Part shown: piece after piece, positions 46,905 to 58,910 of the stretch
How the letters are laid out: every line of letters starts with the position of its first letter
Position numbering within the stretch: the first letter of the stretch is position 1
Source of the DNA: Anarhynchus alexandrinus
Taxonomy: Eukaryota > Chordata > Aves > Charadriiformes > Charadriidae
DNA length: 64,000 bases
Direction of reading: 5' to 3'
Assembly (NCBI GenBank): GCA_008711295.1
Contig: VUYV01000015.1
Span: 7,499,178 to 7,563,177 of the forward strand
Position numbers and translations under genes: made by a program
The notes under the pieces: model-generated
Database searches by the model: none
What the model was told of the DNA's origin: nothing
Seen by the model: the letters and a program-made list of their open reading frames with translations, nothing else

Positions 46905-47185
46905 CTGCCAGTGGGCAATAATGGATGCTTAGGGAAGAAGTCCAGAAGAGGAGGTCTAGAGAGTGTTTCTTCCTTTGGCATCTCTTTCAAGCTTCTGGCA
47001 AGGTGCTGTCAAGGGACTGCTTAAGTTGAGAGTGCATCTGGACTACTGATACAGTAACCACAGAAGTACTTTCCCTCTGTGAATTTATTTACTCTCTTTT
47101 TAAACCCATTTGAACTTTTAGCCTCCAAAATATCCTGGGGCAACAAGTTCAGAAATTTAATTAAGTTCTTTGTGAAAACTGTTTG
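46905..47185 (-). mobile_element. Ancient CR1 3' region, opposite strand
   Basis: On the minus strand the words read in the old CR1 order: an ACTTGTTGCCCCAGGATATT motif (plus 47128-47147), then TTGGAGGCTAAAAGTTCAAA, TGGGTTTAAAAAGAGAGTAA and ATAAATTCACAGAGGGAAAG. This matches the old consensus run of ...GGATGTTGTGGAGGC-AAAAGT...GGTTTAAAAAAG...TTCATGGAGG. It is decayed and has no frame. The 3' terminus is not resolved. Confidence 0.65.
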
Positions 47186-50100
47186 CTTAACCCAATACTG
47201 TTAGACAGCCATACAGAGCTCAGGAGCTATGACAACTAAAGACCATAAAATTTTCAGAATAATATAATAAATAGCTCTCAAGCCTTCCACTGTAGCTTTC
47301 AAAGCTTTCTCTATCCTTGAAAAATAAGCTGTGAAAGTTGTGACCATGGTCGCAACATACCCAAGTGGCATAGGAAATTAGCAGCAGCAAAGCAGGCTCC
47401 AGATCCTGGCTCTGTCCCACACCCGAGCATCCTTCTGTCCAAGGGTGTGGTCCAAAAGGCAGCTTACTGTTTTTCACATCTGTGCTTCCCACACCGTGGA
47501 GCCACATAGTATCTTCGTAACTTCACCTCTGAGTACATCCAAGAAAGCTTTGCCCTTAAAAAGAGCAGCCCAATTCCTATTGCAAACTTTGAGTGTGAGT
47601 TACCAGATTTCACCAGGAAAGAGAAACAATTAAAAACAATATTAAACCACTCAATTTTTCTGTTTAAATACACCCTGTGTAGAGTCCAAACATCAGCGTA
47701 AAGCAGATCTTGGAAACTATATATCATTTCCATCTCAGTTCCAAGTACTAGAACCTTGTTCTGCATGGAAGAGAATATCGTGAATAGGCCAGGTTACATT
47801 AGTGAGTGGGTCCCATCTGTCCCCTGCTACAGCTCAATTTGATTTCATTCGTTCTCTTTTGTTTCTTTCACTTTGGAACAGATTTTTGAGAATCTCACAA
47901 CAGGCACCAGGGCAAATGCTTAGTATTCAAAATTGCTATTAAGAAACCACAGAGATATCTCACAAACAATAGGACTGGCCACTTTCTCCGGGTATCATTT
48001 CATCAGGCTCTTCAGAACCCCAAAATAGAAGGCAAAGACATTTCAAACAGTTATTTAGTGAGGTTAAAATATCTGTACAGCTTGCATCTGGCCAGTGTCA
48101 ATGGGATTGTAAGGGTTTCTTTGAGCTCTTACTTGTTCTTTTCTTGCGACAATAGTAAGAGGGTATAGATATAGAGGGAGCTATTCCGCCTTTGTTTAAA
48201 TTTTAAATAGGCCATAGAAATGCTGCTCTGTAGAATTTGATTAAAACTGAACTGAATAAAAAGCTCCTTCCATTTTTACTCATGTAGACTGGCATTGCAG
48301 ACCGGCATTGCAGACCATATAATAGATTATGGATTTATGTAACACTCTATCTGTAATATGCATATTCAGAAATGTTGATTAAAATTCAGCTTTTTACTGG
48401 TGCAGTTTTAAAGTTCCAGCATCAGTTCCCCATTTTATGGTCATACCAAGTAACTCCAGCTCCATTTCCCTGTACGTTACCACCAGCAAGTAACACAGCA
48501 GCAATGTAAAGTACTCAATGTAAAGTAACTCCAGCAGCAATGACTACAGCCCTCTATTNAAAGTTGATTCTTGGTGTGGAGAATGCAAATTGCAAAGACT
48601 GGGGATGAAGTAATGCTCCTACCGAAATCAGTGGTAAAATCCCCATAGGTTTTAAGTAAGCCAATATTTATCCATAAATGTATCACTTTGGTACTCACAG
48701 TCCAAGCTCCTCGGTGGCCTTGCCTAAGCCAGGTTATGAACACTATGTTGGCCATATCTTCCTCATCACTGCTGCAAGGAGGTACACAGTATAATTCATC
48801 CCTGCAGGGTCCATGTACATCATGGCAGCTTCTTCCCTGATGTTAAAACTTGTCCCAGGACACCTCCATCTGCAGCCTCACTCCAGGCCATGTCCTGCAC
48901 TACTTCTTGGAGCTCCCTGAACTCCTCAAGGACTTCTGCCTTGACTGCATACACTGGTACAGTGGTCACTAGTGTGGCCCCACCACACTTTTGACACCTA
49001 ATTGAATAGCTCCACCTAGAAGTTGAGTCAGATCATGATCCCTCAGTTGGCAGTGGAAAAAGATGGGCCTATGACTTGGGTTTCTCCAGTCCAGGCAAAG
49101 TCTGAGACACCCTCAGAGAAGTCTGTGTCCTTGCTGAGAACAAAGGGAGTCTTCTCGCCAGCTAATCCCTGGAGGCTGCAAAGGGTAAAGCTAAGTGGGC
49201 TGATGTCCTCAGCTCTTGCGCATCTCCAGCAGCAATGACTACAGCCCTCTATTTTGCCCAGCTTCATGTTACCTCAGGTGGGTAAACTCTCACAGCTGTT
49301 GTTGTCAGTTCTCTGAAGATTTGAGTTGTGCTTCATTCACTGTTTTAAATTCTTTTTCCCAGGAACTCAGCAAAACAACTTTTAAACCCCAGGAAGAGAT
49401 TCTGTGGAATAAGATAATAGTTTTGTTAAGATGGTCCATGGGGCACATGGGGCTGCTTCATTCCCTGCCAGGTTTTGGAGCTACTTTGGTTACATCTGGA
49501 TTTTACCCTGCAAGATGCAGTTGTGCGCCCCAGGGAGGAAAAGACGAGTTTGTCCTCTTGCCAGTTCTGGTGGTCACTTCTAGTGATCTGTTTGGTCTCT
49601 TGCTTAAAAAGGTAAACAGTAAAGAACTCTAAGAAACAGAGAGGTGAAAAAGCCCAGCTGCCGTGGCTACTAGGTGTGGATGCAGGGAATACAACATGAA
49701 AAGGACTGGTATTAAAGACTCGTGATCCGACGATGAATGAACAGCAGCTGTGTTCACGTGCAGTACACAGTGTCTGGGAAATGTGATTTGTTTTCCATTA
49801 ATCATACTTGTTCCTCTGCTGAAAAGCTACCCACAGACCTGCAAGGGTCCCCGGAATGCCTGGGATTTAAAAAAGGAAAGAAGGCACAACTAGCTCAAAA
49901 ATGATGTGAAACCAAGGGGGAGATTGTCCCGTGATTGCTCAGAAACCCGTAGGGTGTCATGCGTCCGACTGGGTATCGCTGACTCATTAGCCTCAGTCAA
50001 AAGCGCATTCCAAGTTTCAACTACCCACAGATCTCCATGGTGTACGCTTTATTTTAAAACAATTAAAACAGCTGGTTGGGAAGTTGAACAGCAGTAGAGG

Positions 50101-50683
50101 GCATAGAAGCTGCAAGATCATTATTTATTTTTTTAAGAAACTATCAGTCCTGTCAGAGGGAAGTTCTGCCTGCAACAGACCAGGCTGTTGTGATAAAAAT
50201 AACATATGGGAAGCCAATATTTTACGGTTTATCAGCTTTGCCCCATGGATGGGGCCTCATCCACTACAGTCCAGGAATAATAAATGCCCAGCAAGGCTTG
50301 CCTTGTTCTGTGGACCACAGGGATGGATTTACTGCACGGAAGGTGGTCCATATGGCTTGTAAACCTCTGCCCATCCCTAACGGCTTCCGTGTCTGAGATG
50401 AGTGCTCCCCCAGTTATGTGCTGCAGAAAAGGCTATAACCTCTGGGCAGCACCTCCCAACCCACACGGCACCTGTCCTGTCTTGCCATCGCCCCGATGCA
50501 ACTCCCTGTCCAGGCTCAAGGGCTCAGGTGGGCATCCAACCTTGCAACCTCGCAAGGTTCCTGCAGGGAACCTGCCAACATGAAGTAAGGCTAGACCTGC
50601 TAAGTGTCCCTCCCGCCCTTGTCACTGAGGGGAAAAGCTGAAGGCAAAATCCACTCACCAGCTCAGTACAGGAACAATATCAC
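47186..50683. other. Non-coding; one small tandem repeat and a 30-bp duplication at a single N
   Basis: GGCATTGCAGACC is repeated in tandem at about 48291-48316. A 30-bp stretch left of the N at 48559 recurs at 49224-49253. A 138-codon frame at 49216-49632 and overlapping frames at 50084-50641 have no recognised product. No gene could be identified. Confidence 0.5.
48529..48559 (+). repeat. 30-bp duplicated end next to a single N
   Basis: CTCCAGCAGCAATGACTACA plus the next ten bases end exactly before the N at 48559 and recur exactly at 49224-49253, 695 bp downstream. Sequence to the right of the two copies differs (AAAGTTG versus TTGCCC). This resembles a contig end carrying a misplaced overlap. 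Confidence 0.9.
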
Positions 50684-50888
50684 CCATTTTTCTTGAAAAG
50701 TTCCAACGTCTTCAACGTAACCTCTCAGAGCTTCAGAAAAGTGGCTTCCAGCAGGGAATCTATCTTGAGCCCACTTTGATGTAGCCAACTGGTCTCCATC
50801 CACACTGCCGACTTCCAGGCACCGAGGGTCACCAGTCACCTCCTTTGGTAAGTCTGGAAAGCTTCTCTCAGCCATACCTGCTCGCTTG
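50684..50888 (-). other. Candidate splice-flanked exon, unidentified
   Basis: On the minus strand, a strong acceptor-like sequence (CCTTTTTTTTCTGCAG) precedes 205 bp that are open in one frame for 68 codons and end at a modest donor-like AAATGG/GTGATA. Segments read EVTGDPRCLEVGSVDGDQLA and SEALRGYVEDVGTFQEKW, which look natural, but I recognise no family. Frames of this length are common by chance here, and no partner exon could be found. It could be a real exon of an unannotated transcript, or coincidence. Confidence 0.15.
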
Positions 50889-52342
50889 CTGCAGAAAAAA
50901 AAGGCATAAAGATGATGTGATTTTCCCTAAGTCAGTAGTAGGGCAGAGCAAGTTACAACACAGATTTGAGGCCAAAAGCACGGTTCCGGCTTGCAAAGCA
51001 TCATCTCCCATCATCACTATTTTGCCCCCTCAAATTTCCCTACTGGATATTTATAGCTTTACAGATGAACCCTGCCCTGAGCTTTATTTCCTTCCTCCAG
51101 ATTTAATCTTTTTTTATTAAGACCGTTTAGCACTGATCTATGTATCAACCCTGTAATACCCCGCTGACACGAAAAATGTTGACACATCAAGTTGAAGTGC
51201 TGGAGCCACCATTTTCCAGTGGCTTTTTGAAATGATAACAAGCGACACTTATCATTTGCCATCCAATCCACTTGTGCAATAAGCAAAAAGCCGAGCAAAC
51301 TGCTTTTCCCCTGCACAAAGCAGTAATTTGTGTGGCACAGTCAGACCGACTCGGGCTGCGCGGGGAATGAAGATCAAAGGGGAAATTCACCTGCCTGTCT
51401 TGTTTGCTATTGATCTGAATCGCAGCCACTTTATCAGTAGCACTTTGCCATCACCCCTCAGAGATCAGAGCCTCCTATATCTTCCCAGCTCTTTTATTTA
51501 TAGAACCATTTAATAAATACATTTTCTTTCCCTGGTCTCCTCCTTTTCCGAGTTCTGTTTTGTTTGACCAGCAGAAACAAAGGGTTGCCCGCAGTGTCAA
51601 GGAAAAAGAAGGGTATATGGCCCCAATTCAGCAAAGCATGTAAATACGTGCTCAGTTTTGAACAGGGCAGCAAACACATGCCCTTCCTCTTAGAGGCATG
51701 TAAATATGTGGGGTTTTGAAATGCGGCTGCGTGACACAGAAGCGAACGCCACAGGGGGAAGAAACTGGGCAGATGAATATTTGTTTTCCGCCTTTGCTTC
51801 CTCCCTTCTCCTCTAGTTCATTACTGCTAATTACTGGGGTGATTGGGGCAAAGCAAACAACTGCGTGATGCAGGCGAAGGAACCAAAGAACCCTAATGCA
51901 TTTTCGCATTACCCTTTGAATGGTAAAAGGGACAGGGAAGACTGTGAAGACAGAGAGGGAAAATGAAATCCCAAACCATGCAGCTAAGAAATGAATAAAT
52001 GACTCTCCTCTTCACGCTGCCAGTGTTACACAACCTGCCTGCATTGGATTGAGACCTACGTGATCCTCTTCTAATTGAAATCACTTTACCTTGACCTCCA
52101 ACAGTAAACTGAAAGCTTGTTGCTCTTGCTGCCAGCAAAGCATCAGCAGTAGGTTGTAGGAAATCCCAGCTGGGGACACGAGCTGCATTCACATGGCATT
52201 AATCTCGCACTAAGTGGCACTAAGTCAGGAGGTACCAGCAAGTCTATAAAACAGCCGTTGTGCCCGTCTGATGCTGCTGGCTGCGCGTCTGCCCAGGTTG
52301 ATACCTCCCCTGGCTGCTGTCTTGTCTCTCCTGCTTGAAGTT
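50889..52342. other. Non-coding; no feature recognised
   Basis: Short frames overlap on both strands. The sequence has average composition and I see no nameable repeat. Confidence 0.5.
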
Positions 52343-52530
52343 ATAGAAGTACAGCAAATAAGGCTGGAAGGAACCCTAGAAAGTCATGTAATGCATGCCC
52401 TTGACCTAAGGTGAGATGAGCGAGACCTAAACCACGCCCGTGAGGTATTTGCTAAACAGTGTTGGAGATCCATCAGTTCTCTGGGCAACCTGCTCCAGCG
52501 CTTTGATAGTCTTTTCAGTGGAGTCCCTTT
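52343..52530 (-). mobile_element. Old, diverged CR1 3' fragment
   Basis: GTTATAGAAGTACAGCAAAT, then AAGGCTGGAAGGAACCCTAG, AAAGTCATGTAATGC and TCTCTGGGCAACCTGCTCCA run in reverse-complement CR1 3' order (GGTTGGAAGGGACC, AAGATCATCTAGTCC, CTGGGCAACCTG-CCAG). There are many mismatches and no intact octamer tail. It probably belongs to an older avian CR1 subfamily. Confidence 0.7.
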
Positions 52531-53055
52531 CACTCCTCAGAGAGCCTGGGGCTGGCATGGGCACCTGATCGGTTCAGCTGGGATTTCCCAGTCCCACCAC
52601 TCCCAGTTCTGCTTTTTGCTGATCTGGCTTTGGGGAGAGATGTAGGATTTTCACTTGTCATTCTGAATAAGACCCACAAGTTTTTCTGAAGAGTTTTTAT
52701 GGTACTGTGACACTATTGATGGGCAAATGCTGACCTATAGGGAAGAGCAGGGACAGAGTAGGTTGTCTTAGTGGTGGCTGCCCATACTTCACCAGCTCCA
52801 TAGAAAACAAGTTATTTGAGTCTTAGCACTGCCAGCTCAGGTCCCCTCTTTGTGCTTGGAGTGCTCTCTTTCTAAAGGCACTCCTAAAAAAGGGCTTGCG
52901 TTCCCCCTTGTTGAGTCTGACTACAGTAGCACATGAGAGCTCCTGGCACGGCTGGCACAACCCTGCATGGGCAAGAGCCGAGAGCAGCAGAGACATCCCA
53001 AGCTCCAGGGGGTCCTTGAGCCCACATGGGCTGGCTGAAAGCAGAGATAGGAGTG
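52531..53055. other. Non-coding spacer
   Basis: No recognisable gene or repeat. Frames at 52823-53205 extend into the adjacent pentanucleotide array and are produced by it. Confidence 0.5.
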
Positions 53056-53119
53056 CCCTTTCCCTTCCCTTCCCTTCCCTTCCCTTCCCTTCCCTTCCCT
53101 TCCCTTCCCTTCCCTTCCC
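53056..53119. repeat. (CCCTT)n pentanucleotide microsatellite
   Basis: About twelve perfect CCCTT units are followed by a C-rich tail (CCCCCCCACCCCCC) and A9-10. The plus strand is all pyrimidine and the minus strand is GGGAA repeats. GGG runs two bases apart make a textbook G-quadruplex-capable minus strand, and the mirror symmetry also permits triplex DNA. Long uninterrupted units imply high mutability. Apparent frames through it (EGKGREGKG) are repeat artefacts. Confidence 0.97.
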
Positions 53120-53942
53120 CCCCACCCCCCCAAAAAAAAAGAATGAAATACTTTGGTATTTTTAATACTTGGGTTTGTATTTTTCCAGCTGAGATTGTGC
53201 ATCAAATTTGACAGAGATTTAAAGATGGATTTGTTCCAACCAAGAAGCCACGGGAGGAAGAGAAGGGGGATTTACCATTCCCTGATGAAGTTCAGTCCTT
53301 CTTTACTAACTGGGATTATCTTCAAGCATTGGTTTTTATGAGGCAAGAATAACTTAAAATGAATATAGGTGAGTATTTAATGAAGCTGCAATCCAGCCCT
53401 TCATAAACATGTGATTTACTTTAAGACAACTGGGTGGTGTTTACTGGCGAACAAGTGCAATTCAAAGAAGTGAGGTCAGCTCTATAAAATGAAAGCACAA
53501 CAAACAAACAAACGTAAGGAGAGCTCCACAGTATTTTACTCACTGCTCAAAGTTCCTGGTGCTGCAGGGTAGGAGCTTTGAGGCTAATTCCTGGTAAATA
53601 AAAAAAAAAAACCAACACTTTTTTTTGCTGATCTGTTGCTTGGGTTACTCCTATCTGTTGTAGCATATTGGACGAGATGGTCTGATTTGAAGTTAGGGGA
53701 GGAAATGGTCCACAGCTGGAGGAGCATGAACATTATTGGGGTATCACTCCAGTCCTCACCTCCATGTAGAGACACAGGCGCAGAGCTGTCCTGTCCCCCC
53801 CGCCAAGGAGAGCCACGTGTCAAGGTGCTGCAGTGGTCTGCAAGGCTCGTACTCCAGGTAATGTAGGAGAAAAGGTGGAGAAAACTGATTATGAGATGGA
53901 TGAGTTGGGACTGAAGTTTCTGAGAAGATTAAGTTAAGAGTT
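53120..53942. other. Non-coding; no feature recognised
   Basis: An A11 run lies near 53600. Frames of 60-80 codons are unrecognised. Confidence 0.5.
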
Positions 53943-54005
53943 GGGGCCCATAGAAGTCGGTGGATAAACTCCCGGTGGGTTTCTGATGATGCCCTGGAGC
54001 GGGCG
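53943..54005. repeat. Ancient MITE-like fragment
   Basis: GGGGCCCATAGAAGTCGGTG, then AACTCCCGGTGGGTTTCTGA and TGATGCCCTGGAGCGGGC resemble a decayed copy of the sauropsid motif GCCCATTGAAGTCAATGG...CTCCCATTGATTTCAATGGG...CAGG. It is relatable to 22245-22325 and 54834-54860 (TTCCATTGATTTCAGTGGGC). Divergence makes the family call uncertain. Confidence 0.35.
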
Positions 54006-55289
54006 TAGGCTTACCAGAACCGACGAACCTTTGCGGTTTCCCTGTCCTAATTACTTTATAGGGTATTATCATACTAATACGTGAGCATCAGATCTGTTTT
54101 TCTTTTTTTTTAAATCTAAACTTGTGAAATCAGTGCAGCATTAGGAGTGTGGTAATAAACGAAAAACGTTAACATGCAATTCCCTTATGCTTTTGAAAAA
54201 TTACTTCATAAATGCAAAGTAAAATATTTTCCTTTTTATTACCTGACAATTACATATTAAGAATTTCTTTTTATGTTTAAAAACATATGCAATACGGGCA
54301 GGCAGGCTCCAAAATGTAATTGCTTTCTTTCTATAAGAATCAGATGTCATTTTCTCCAAACTAAACTCTGAAAAGAGATAGGGGAAGCAAATTGTTGTAT
54401 ACATTAAATTTTGAAACATCTGATAGCATTCCTCAATTAAACTATTTAAATGAAAAAAGATTGCTTTACAGCTCTATCATATCCACTGAATAAAACCTCT
54501 GTTGAGGCAAATTGGCAGTGGCAGGTACCAAATGCATTGGCCTTAATGAGACTGGACAACCTAATAGAGGTCATTGGTAATTGTTATTATATACAATATT
54601 GCACTGTCAAAAAAAACCCCTTAAGCTACACACATTGCTCAAGACATCTGAGTTTCATTGCTGCAAAGGAAGGCTTTTATCTTCCTATGTAAAGCAATAT
54701 TATTGTTGTTTTTCATCATGAATTACAGGCTACCCTTTAAAGGTGCTATAGCAAAGGGAAGCAGCGTTGGTCACCATTGCCATCTTGTGAAAGACTTTCT
54801 GGAGGAGATAGGAAGCACACCTGGAATATTTTTTCCATTGATTTCAGTGGGCTGGAGTTGTAATTACGTGTCCTTGCCCAAACCCTGTGGATCCACTGGA
54901 AAGAGAACTGTTGACTGAGCTGTCCCGGGATCAAGCTCTGTTGGGTTTTTTTGATGCTCAGCTGCTGCAGAAGCTGAAGGACCAGAATTTGTCCGTATGA
55001 TGATGCTGATTCTCTGCCGCTTGATAAAAATGACAGCTCTTAAGATTTAATTTGTTGGAAGGACGAATTAACTCTTGTTGACTCCTTGGCCTGCTGTGCT
55101 AATATTAAAATGAGGTCTTGTAAAGAGGGGTCACATTCAATATTGCAGTTTTTCTGTTCCCCAGATCCTCCAGGTTCCTACAAGCATTGCCATCTTCCCA
55201 ATGGCTAGTGGGCCAAATTTTCTGTGCTGTCAGGAATTTGTCTGAACAGCACTGTGGATCCTCTCCTTTTGAATTTATAGTAAATACTA
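54006..55289. other. Non-coding, AT-rich
   Basis: Positions 54030-54480 are strongly AT-rich. A short ancient motif (TTCCATTGATTTCAGTGGGC) sits at 54834-54853. No gene is recognised. Confidence 0.5.
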
Positions 55290-55790
55290 TCAAGCTTTGC
55301 CTAAATGATTTTGGGCTATTTGTAACGATCTCTGGAGCAGGGATTCACCAATAAGCGCTTGGAGGATTTCAGCCCTCTGGGGTGTAGGCTCACATATCTT
55401 TTCTAGCACACCCATGGCCAAGTAATCCCTCGGTATTTTATCTCCCCAGCATCCCCTGTCGAGGTCCTGAGCTCTGTCTCCATACAGGGGACAGCTGATG
55501 GCTTCACAAGTCGCTCCATGTGGCTGAACGGTGCAGAGCATCCTGCCAGATTTTGGGGGAGCAGCTAGGTGAGCATCCTTTTTGAGGTCTGTAACACCAA
55601 AATGACAACACGGTTCACTGACAAACTGTTTTCTCCCACTACATCTGGTGTTCCTTGACAAAACACAATAACATCTTGATTGCTGAGAATATCTTGCAGC
55701 TGGCAAAATCTTGATATGAGCCCCACTGTCTTGTCCTTTAAATGCTGTACCAAAATAGCTACTGTCTGCTGAGTATTTTACGAAGTACAA
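55290..55790 (-). other. Unidentified 166-codon open frame
   Basis: The minus-strand frame begins MYFVKYSADSSYFG and ends GESLLQRSLQIAQNHLGKA. A second minus-strand frame over its 5' part also reads naturally (LVQHLKDKTVGLISRFCQLQ), as if the true frame were shifted, which would suit a decayed coding sequence. I recognise no family, no signal peptide and no exon borders. Chance remains the simplest explanation. Confidence 0.15.
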
Positions 55791-58700
55791 AATGTGTGTC
55801 CATTTAACCTAATAAAATATTAAATAACATTAAAGCTATGATATTTAGTTCTCCATTTTCCTGCAACTTACGTAGCCTTGTACACCGGGGCAAAGTGAGC
55901 AGAAGGCTTCGCCCTTCCTCATTCGGTAATGTTTTGCGCTCAGCTCTGCACGAAAGCGTAGAGATGCTCCACCAGTGTGAAACCAGGTTGCACTTCCATA
56001 GCCTGCTGCCATCGGTTGGTGGTGGGACCTTCTCTGGGGCCAAATCCCTGCCCTCCCCAGTCCTACATGCCTGCACCGGGTTCTTGTGATCCTCCAACCC
56101 GTGGCTGGATAGGACCTTATGGCGGTACAAAAAAAGGTTGAAATTACATCATGGTTGTCAGTCTTCTTCTGAGGCTTTAATTCTCCCGAGACAGATTTTT
56201 ACTGTGCGTTTTACCCTTATTTTAGAGACTTGCGCTCCTTAGCTGAGTGTTGTAAACCATTAAGGTCAGCACTGCAATATTTTAATGCTGCTACTTAACA
56301 GAAGCAAGATTTTTATGGCAGTGAAAACTGCTGCAGGGAAAAGAAATTGCTATGCAGACACCTAGCAGACAATTGCGAGGAAAAATCAAACAAAACTTTG
56401 GGTAAGACAAATATCTTTATGCGATTAATGCGTTAGCTCATGCTGGCAGACTGATTGAAATAAATCACTTTTTTCCTTTCAGTGTGGGGGATTTCCAGGG
56501 AAGGACAGTACAAAGGTCCTTTCTGTAGCTGAAAGAAACAGCATTATCTTACATTTTTTCCATACCATGCATGCAGCTGATGCACAAAAAGGTGTAATTA
56601 CAATCTGACATGGAAGTGATTGTCTGAGCCTGAAAATCAGTAATGTTAACTCTTCTCAAAATAAATTTCAATTTGATCCTGTGAATTTTACATTGAAATG
56701 AGTTTTTTCTTTAAAACCCTGGAGAAAACAGCCCTGTATGTGCGCATTAACAAATAGCTTTGCAAATCTAGGCTAAAGTGAATATTCAATTTCAGGAGGT
56801 CAAATTGAGATTCACTCTCAACAACGAAATGACTAAGCCACATGAGCCGAAGTTAACTCTCTTGTAGACATGGCAGAGATTTTACCTGTTACTGAGGGGG
56901 TCATTTGCCCCTACACCTCCCCTTTACAGTCTCAGTGACATTTATATCCAAAGCCGTATCCATTTGCAGTTGGTTAAACACCTGACATCTCTGCAGTGAA
57001 TACCCCGAAGAAGGTGGTTTTGCAGTTTGCCTTCAAGACTAGAGAATTTCCATGTGGTTTCAGGATATCATCAAGCAGATTTAAGCTGTCTCTTGCCTTC
57101 CTACTGCCTCCTCCATGCCTGTAGCTAAAAGCCCTGAAGCTGAAGAAGGAGGATTTCTAGGACATACCCATCGGGCAGCAGAAAAACCAACCTTACCCCC
57201 GCCCCTCCCTCCCCAGACCTTAAAAAATCTCAAACCCACATGGTCCTCTTCGAGTCCCAGATGGGACTTAACTCCAGCACTGCGCTGGAGACCTGGGGTC
57301 TGCAGACTCCTCTCCACACTAGCTTTGGTGCTCTTCTGTACACTGCACCCAGTGGGGCAGTAGTCCTTGGCTAGGGAGAGGTTTTCTACTCATTGGGACT
57401 TCTACTGCAATTAAGCAGCATAGACAATCTAAGGCCAGTGCTTGAGTCTTATTTTCTTTATGAATGTATACAAAACCTGAGAGGTGAAACCCCTCGGAGC
57501 CTCCTTCCTTAGACAGCAAAGTACATGCATGAGCTGAAAGCCAACTCCTGACCTTTTAAAATCTTTGAGTCTCATTTTGGCACCAATGATCACAGTTTCT
57601 GGGGTTTCTTGTTCAGCATTTGAAAATCTTCCAGGAAAGTGCAGCTGGGGAGACTGCAAATTCTTCTGTCTTCTTCTGGGGAGACTGCAAATTCTTCAGC
57701 ATCTTCCCAGCAGGGACACAAGCAGAAACTTTAATAAAAACTCTCTATTCTCCTACCAAAAAAAAAAAAAAGAAAGAAAAGAAATTAGGAATTTCTCACT
57801 CCTTTCCTTCACTTTCCCCAGGTCACAAAGAACAAATCCCACCCTGCAGCAGGGTCATTAGCTGTATAATGATGGGTCACAGACCAGCACTACATTAATA
57901 CTGTGACTATCCGTGCACCTGATACCAAACCACAATAACCACATGCTGCTGCCGGTATCCACACAGCGGCTTTGAGCTTTGACTTGTGCTGTCCGGCTCT
58001 GCACAAAGCCTTCACTCAGTGGCAGCACATCCTTCTGCTCTCCTTGACTCCGTCTGCCCCCCTGAGAGACTACGCTGTGCCGTTGCATGGTCGCTCTGCT
58101 CCAGCCCTGAGGAGGGGTAGGGGCATGGGCAGGGTCGCCTTCAGGGTAGGGGTGTTTTCCCCTCTCTCCGGTAAAGAGACACCCAAGAGCTGCCCATAGA
58201 AGCCACAACATCTATGCCATCGTGGATGGTGCAAGACCTGTGGTATAATGATACTCTTCTTAGTGTTCAGATGGTGCAAGTGCCAATCCTGGAACTTATA
58301 TTGTGGTGGCTGATAGATACATTCAAAGAACAAGGAAATTTGCTCTTCCCTTTCAACCTAGCAATTAATAATTTATTTTTTTTTCATGTATGTAGAGAGC
58401 AAAACTGGGACTCGAAACCTTGGCATATTTAGAAAACTAGCAGAATAATCTCTACTACAAACGCTATGAAAACAGAAGTAAGGATTAGTCGTTCACTGTG
58501 GACATACACCTCTGATGTGCTACCGGAGAAGATCTGGTCTTAAGGAAAAAGGTTGAAGCTACAAAGCTGTGTGCAAAATGTATATGGCCTAATAAGCAGT
58601 AAGACTTGTGCACTAGAGGGAGCATTGAAGGAGGATGGAATTTTTCACTTGAACAGACAGGGTTAACCAGTTCATTTTCTTCTAGGTGGACTTCTAGAGG

Positions 58701-58910
58701 TCTAACTTTAAATATTCATGAATTAAAATTTTGGCTTAAGTGACTGGGTGGAAGTTGCATAAGAAATGTACTTTTTAAAATTGTTTATAACAAATATATT
58801 GCAAATAATTTCCCCATGTTAAATAAATTGACCATAGTCATTGGGTAACCTTCCACATACACTTTGCTCTGTGCAGGGGAAGGGAAGCTCATGTCCACAG
58901 ATCTGACCAC
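55791..58910. other. Non-coding; one 22-bp direct repeat
   Basis: A 22-bp word beginning CTGGGGAGACTGCAAATTCT recurs after 31 bp (57645-57666 and 57676-57697). Positions 57757-57782 are A-rich with AAAG interruptions. No gene or transposon could be named; frames at 57081-57659 and 57858-58333 are unrecognised. Confidence 0.5.

Noticed and set aside
53026..53211. Frames with FPSLPFPSLPFP or EGKGREGKG repeats
   Set aside because: They are produced by the CCCTT microsatellite.
57645..57697. 22-bp direct repeat considered as a target-site duplication
   Set aside because: The copies are 31 bp apart with no mobile element between, so it is a local slippage duplication.
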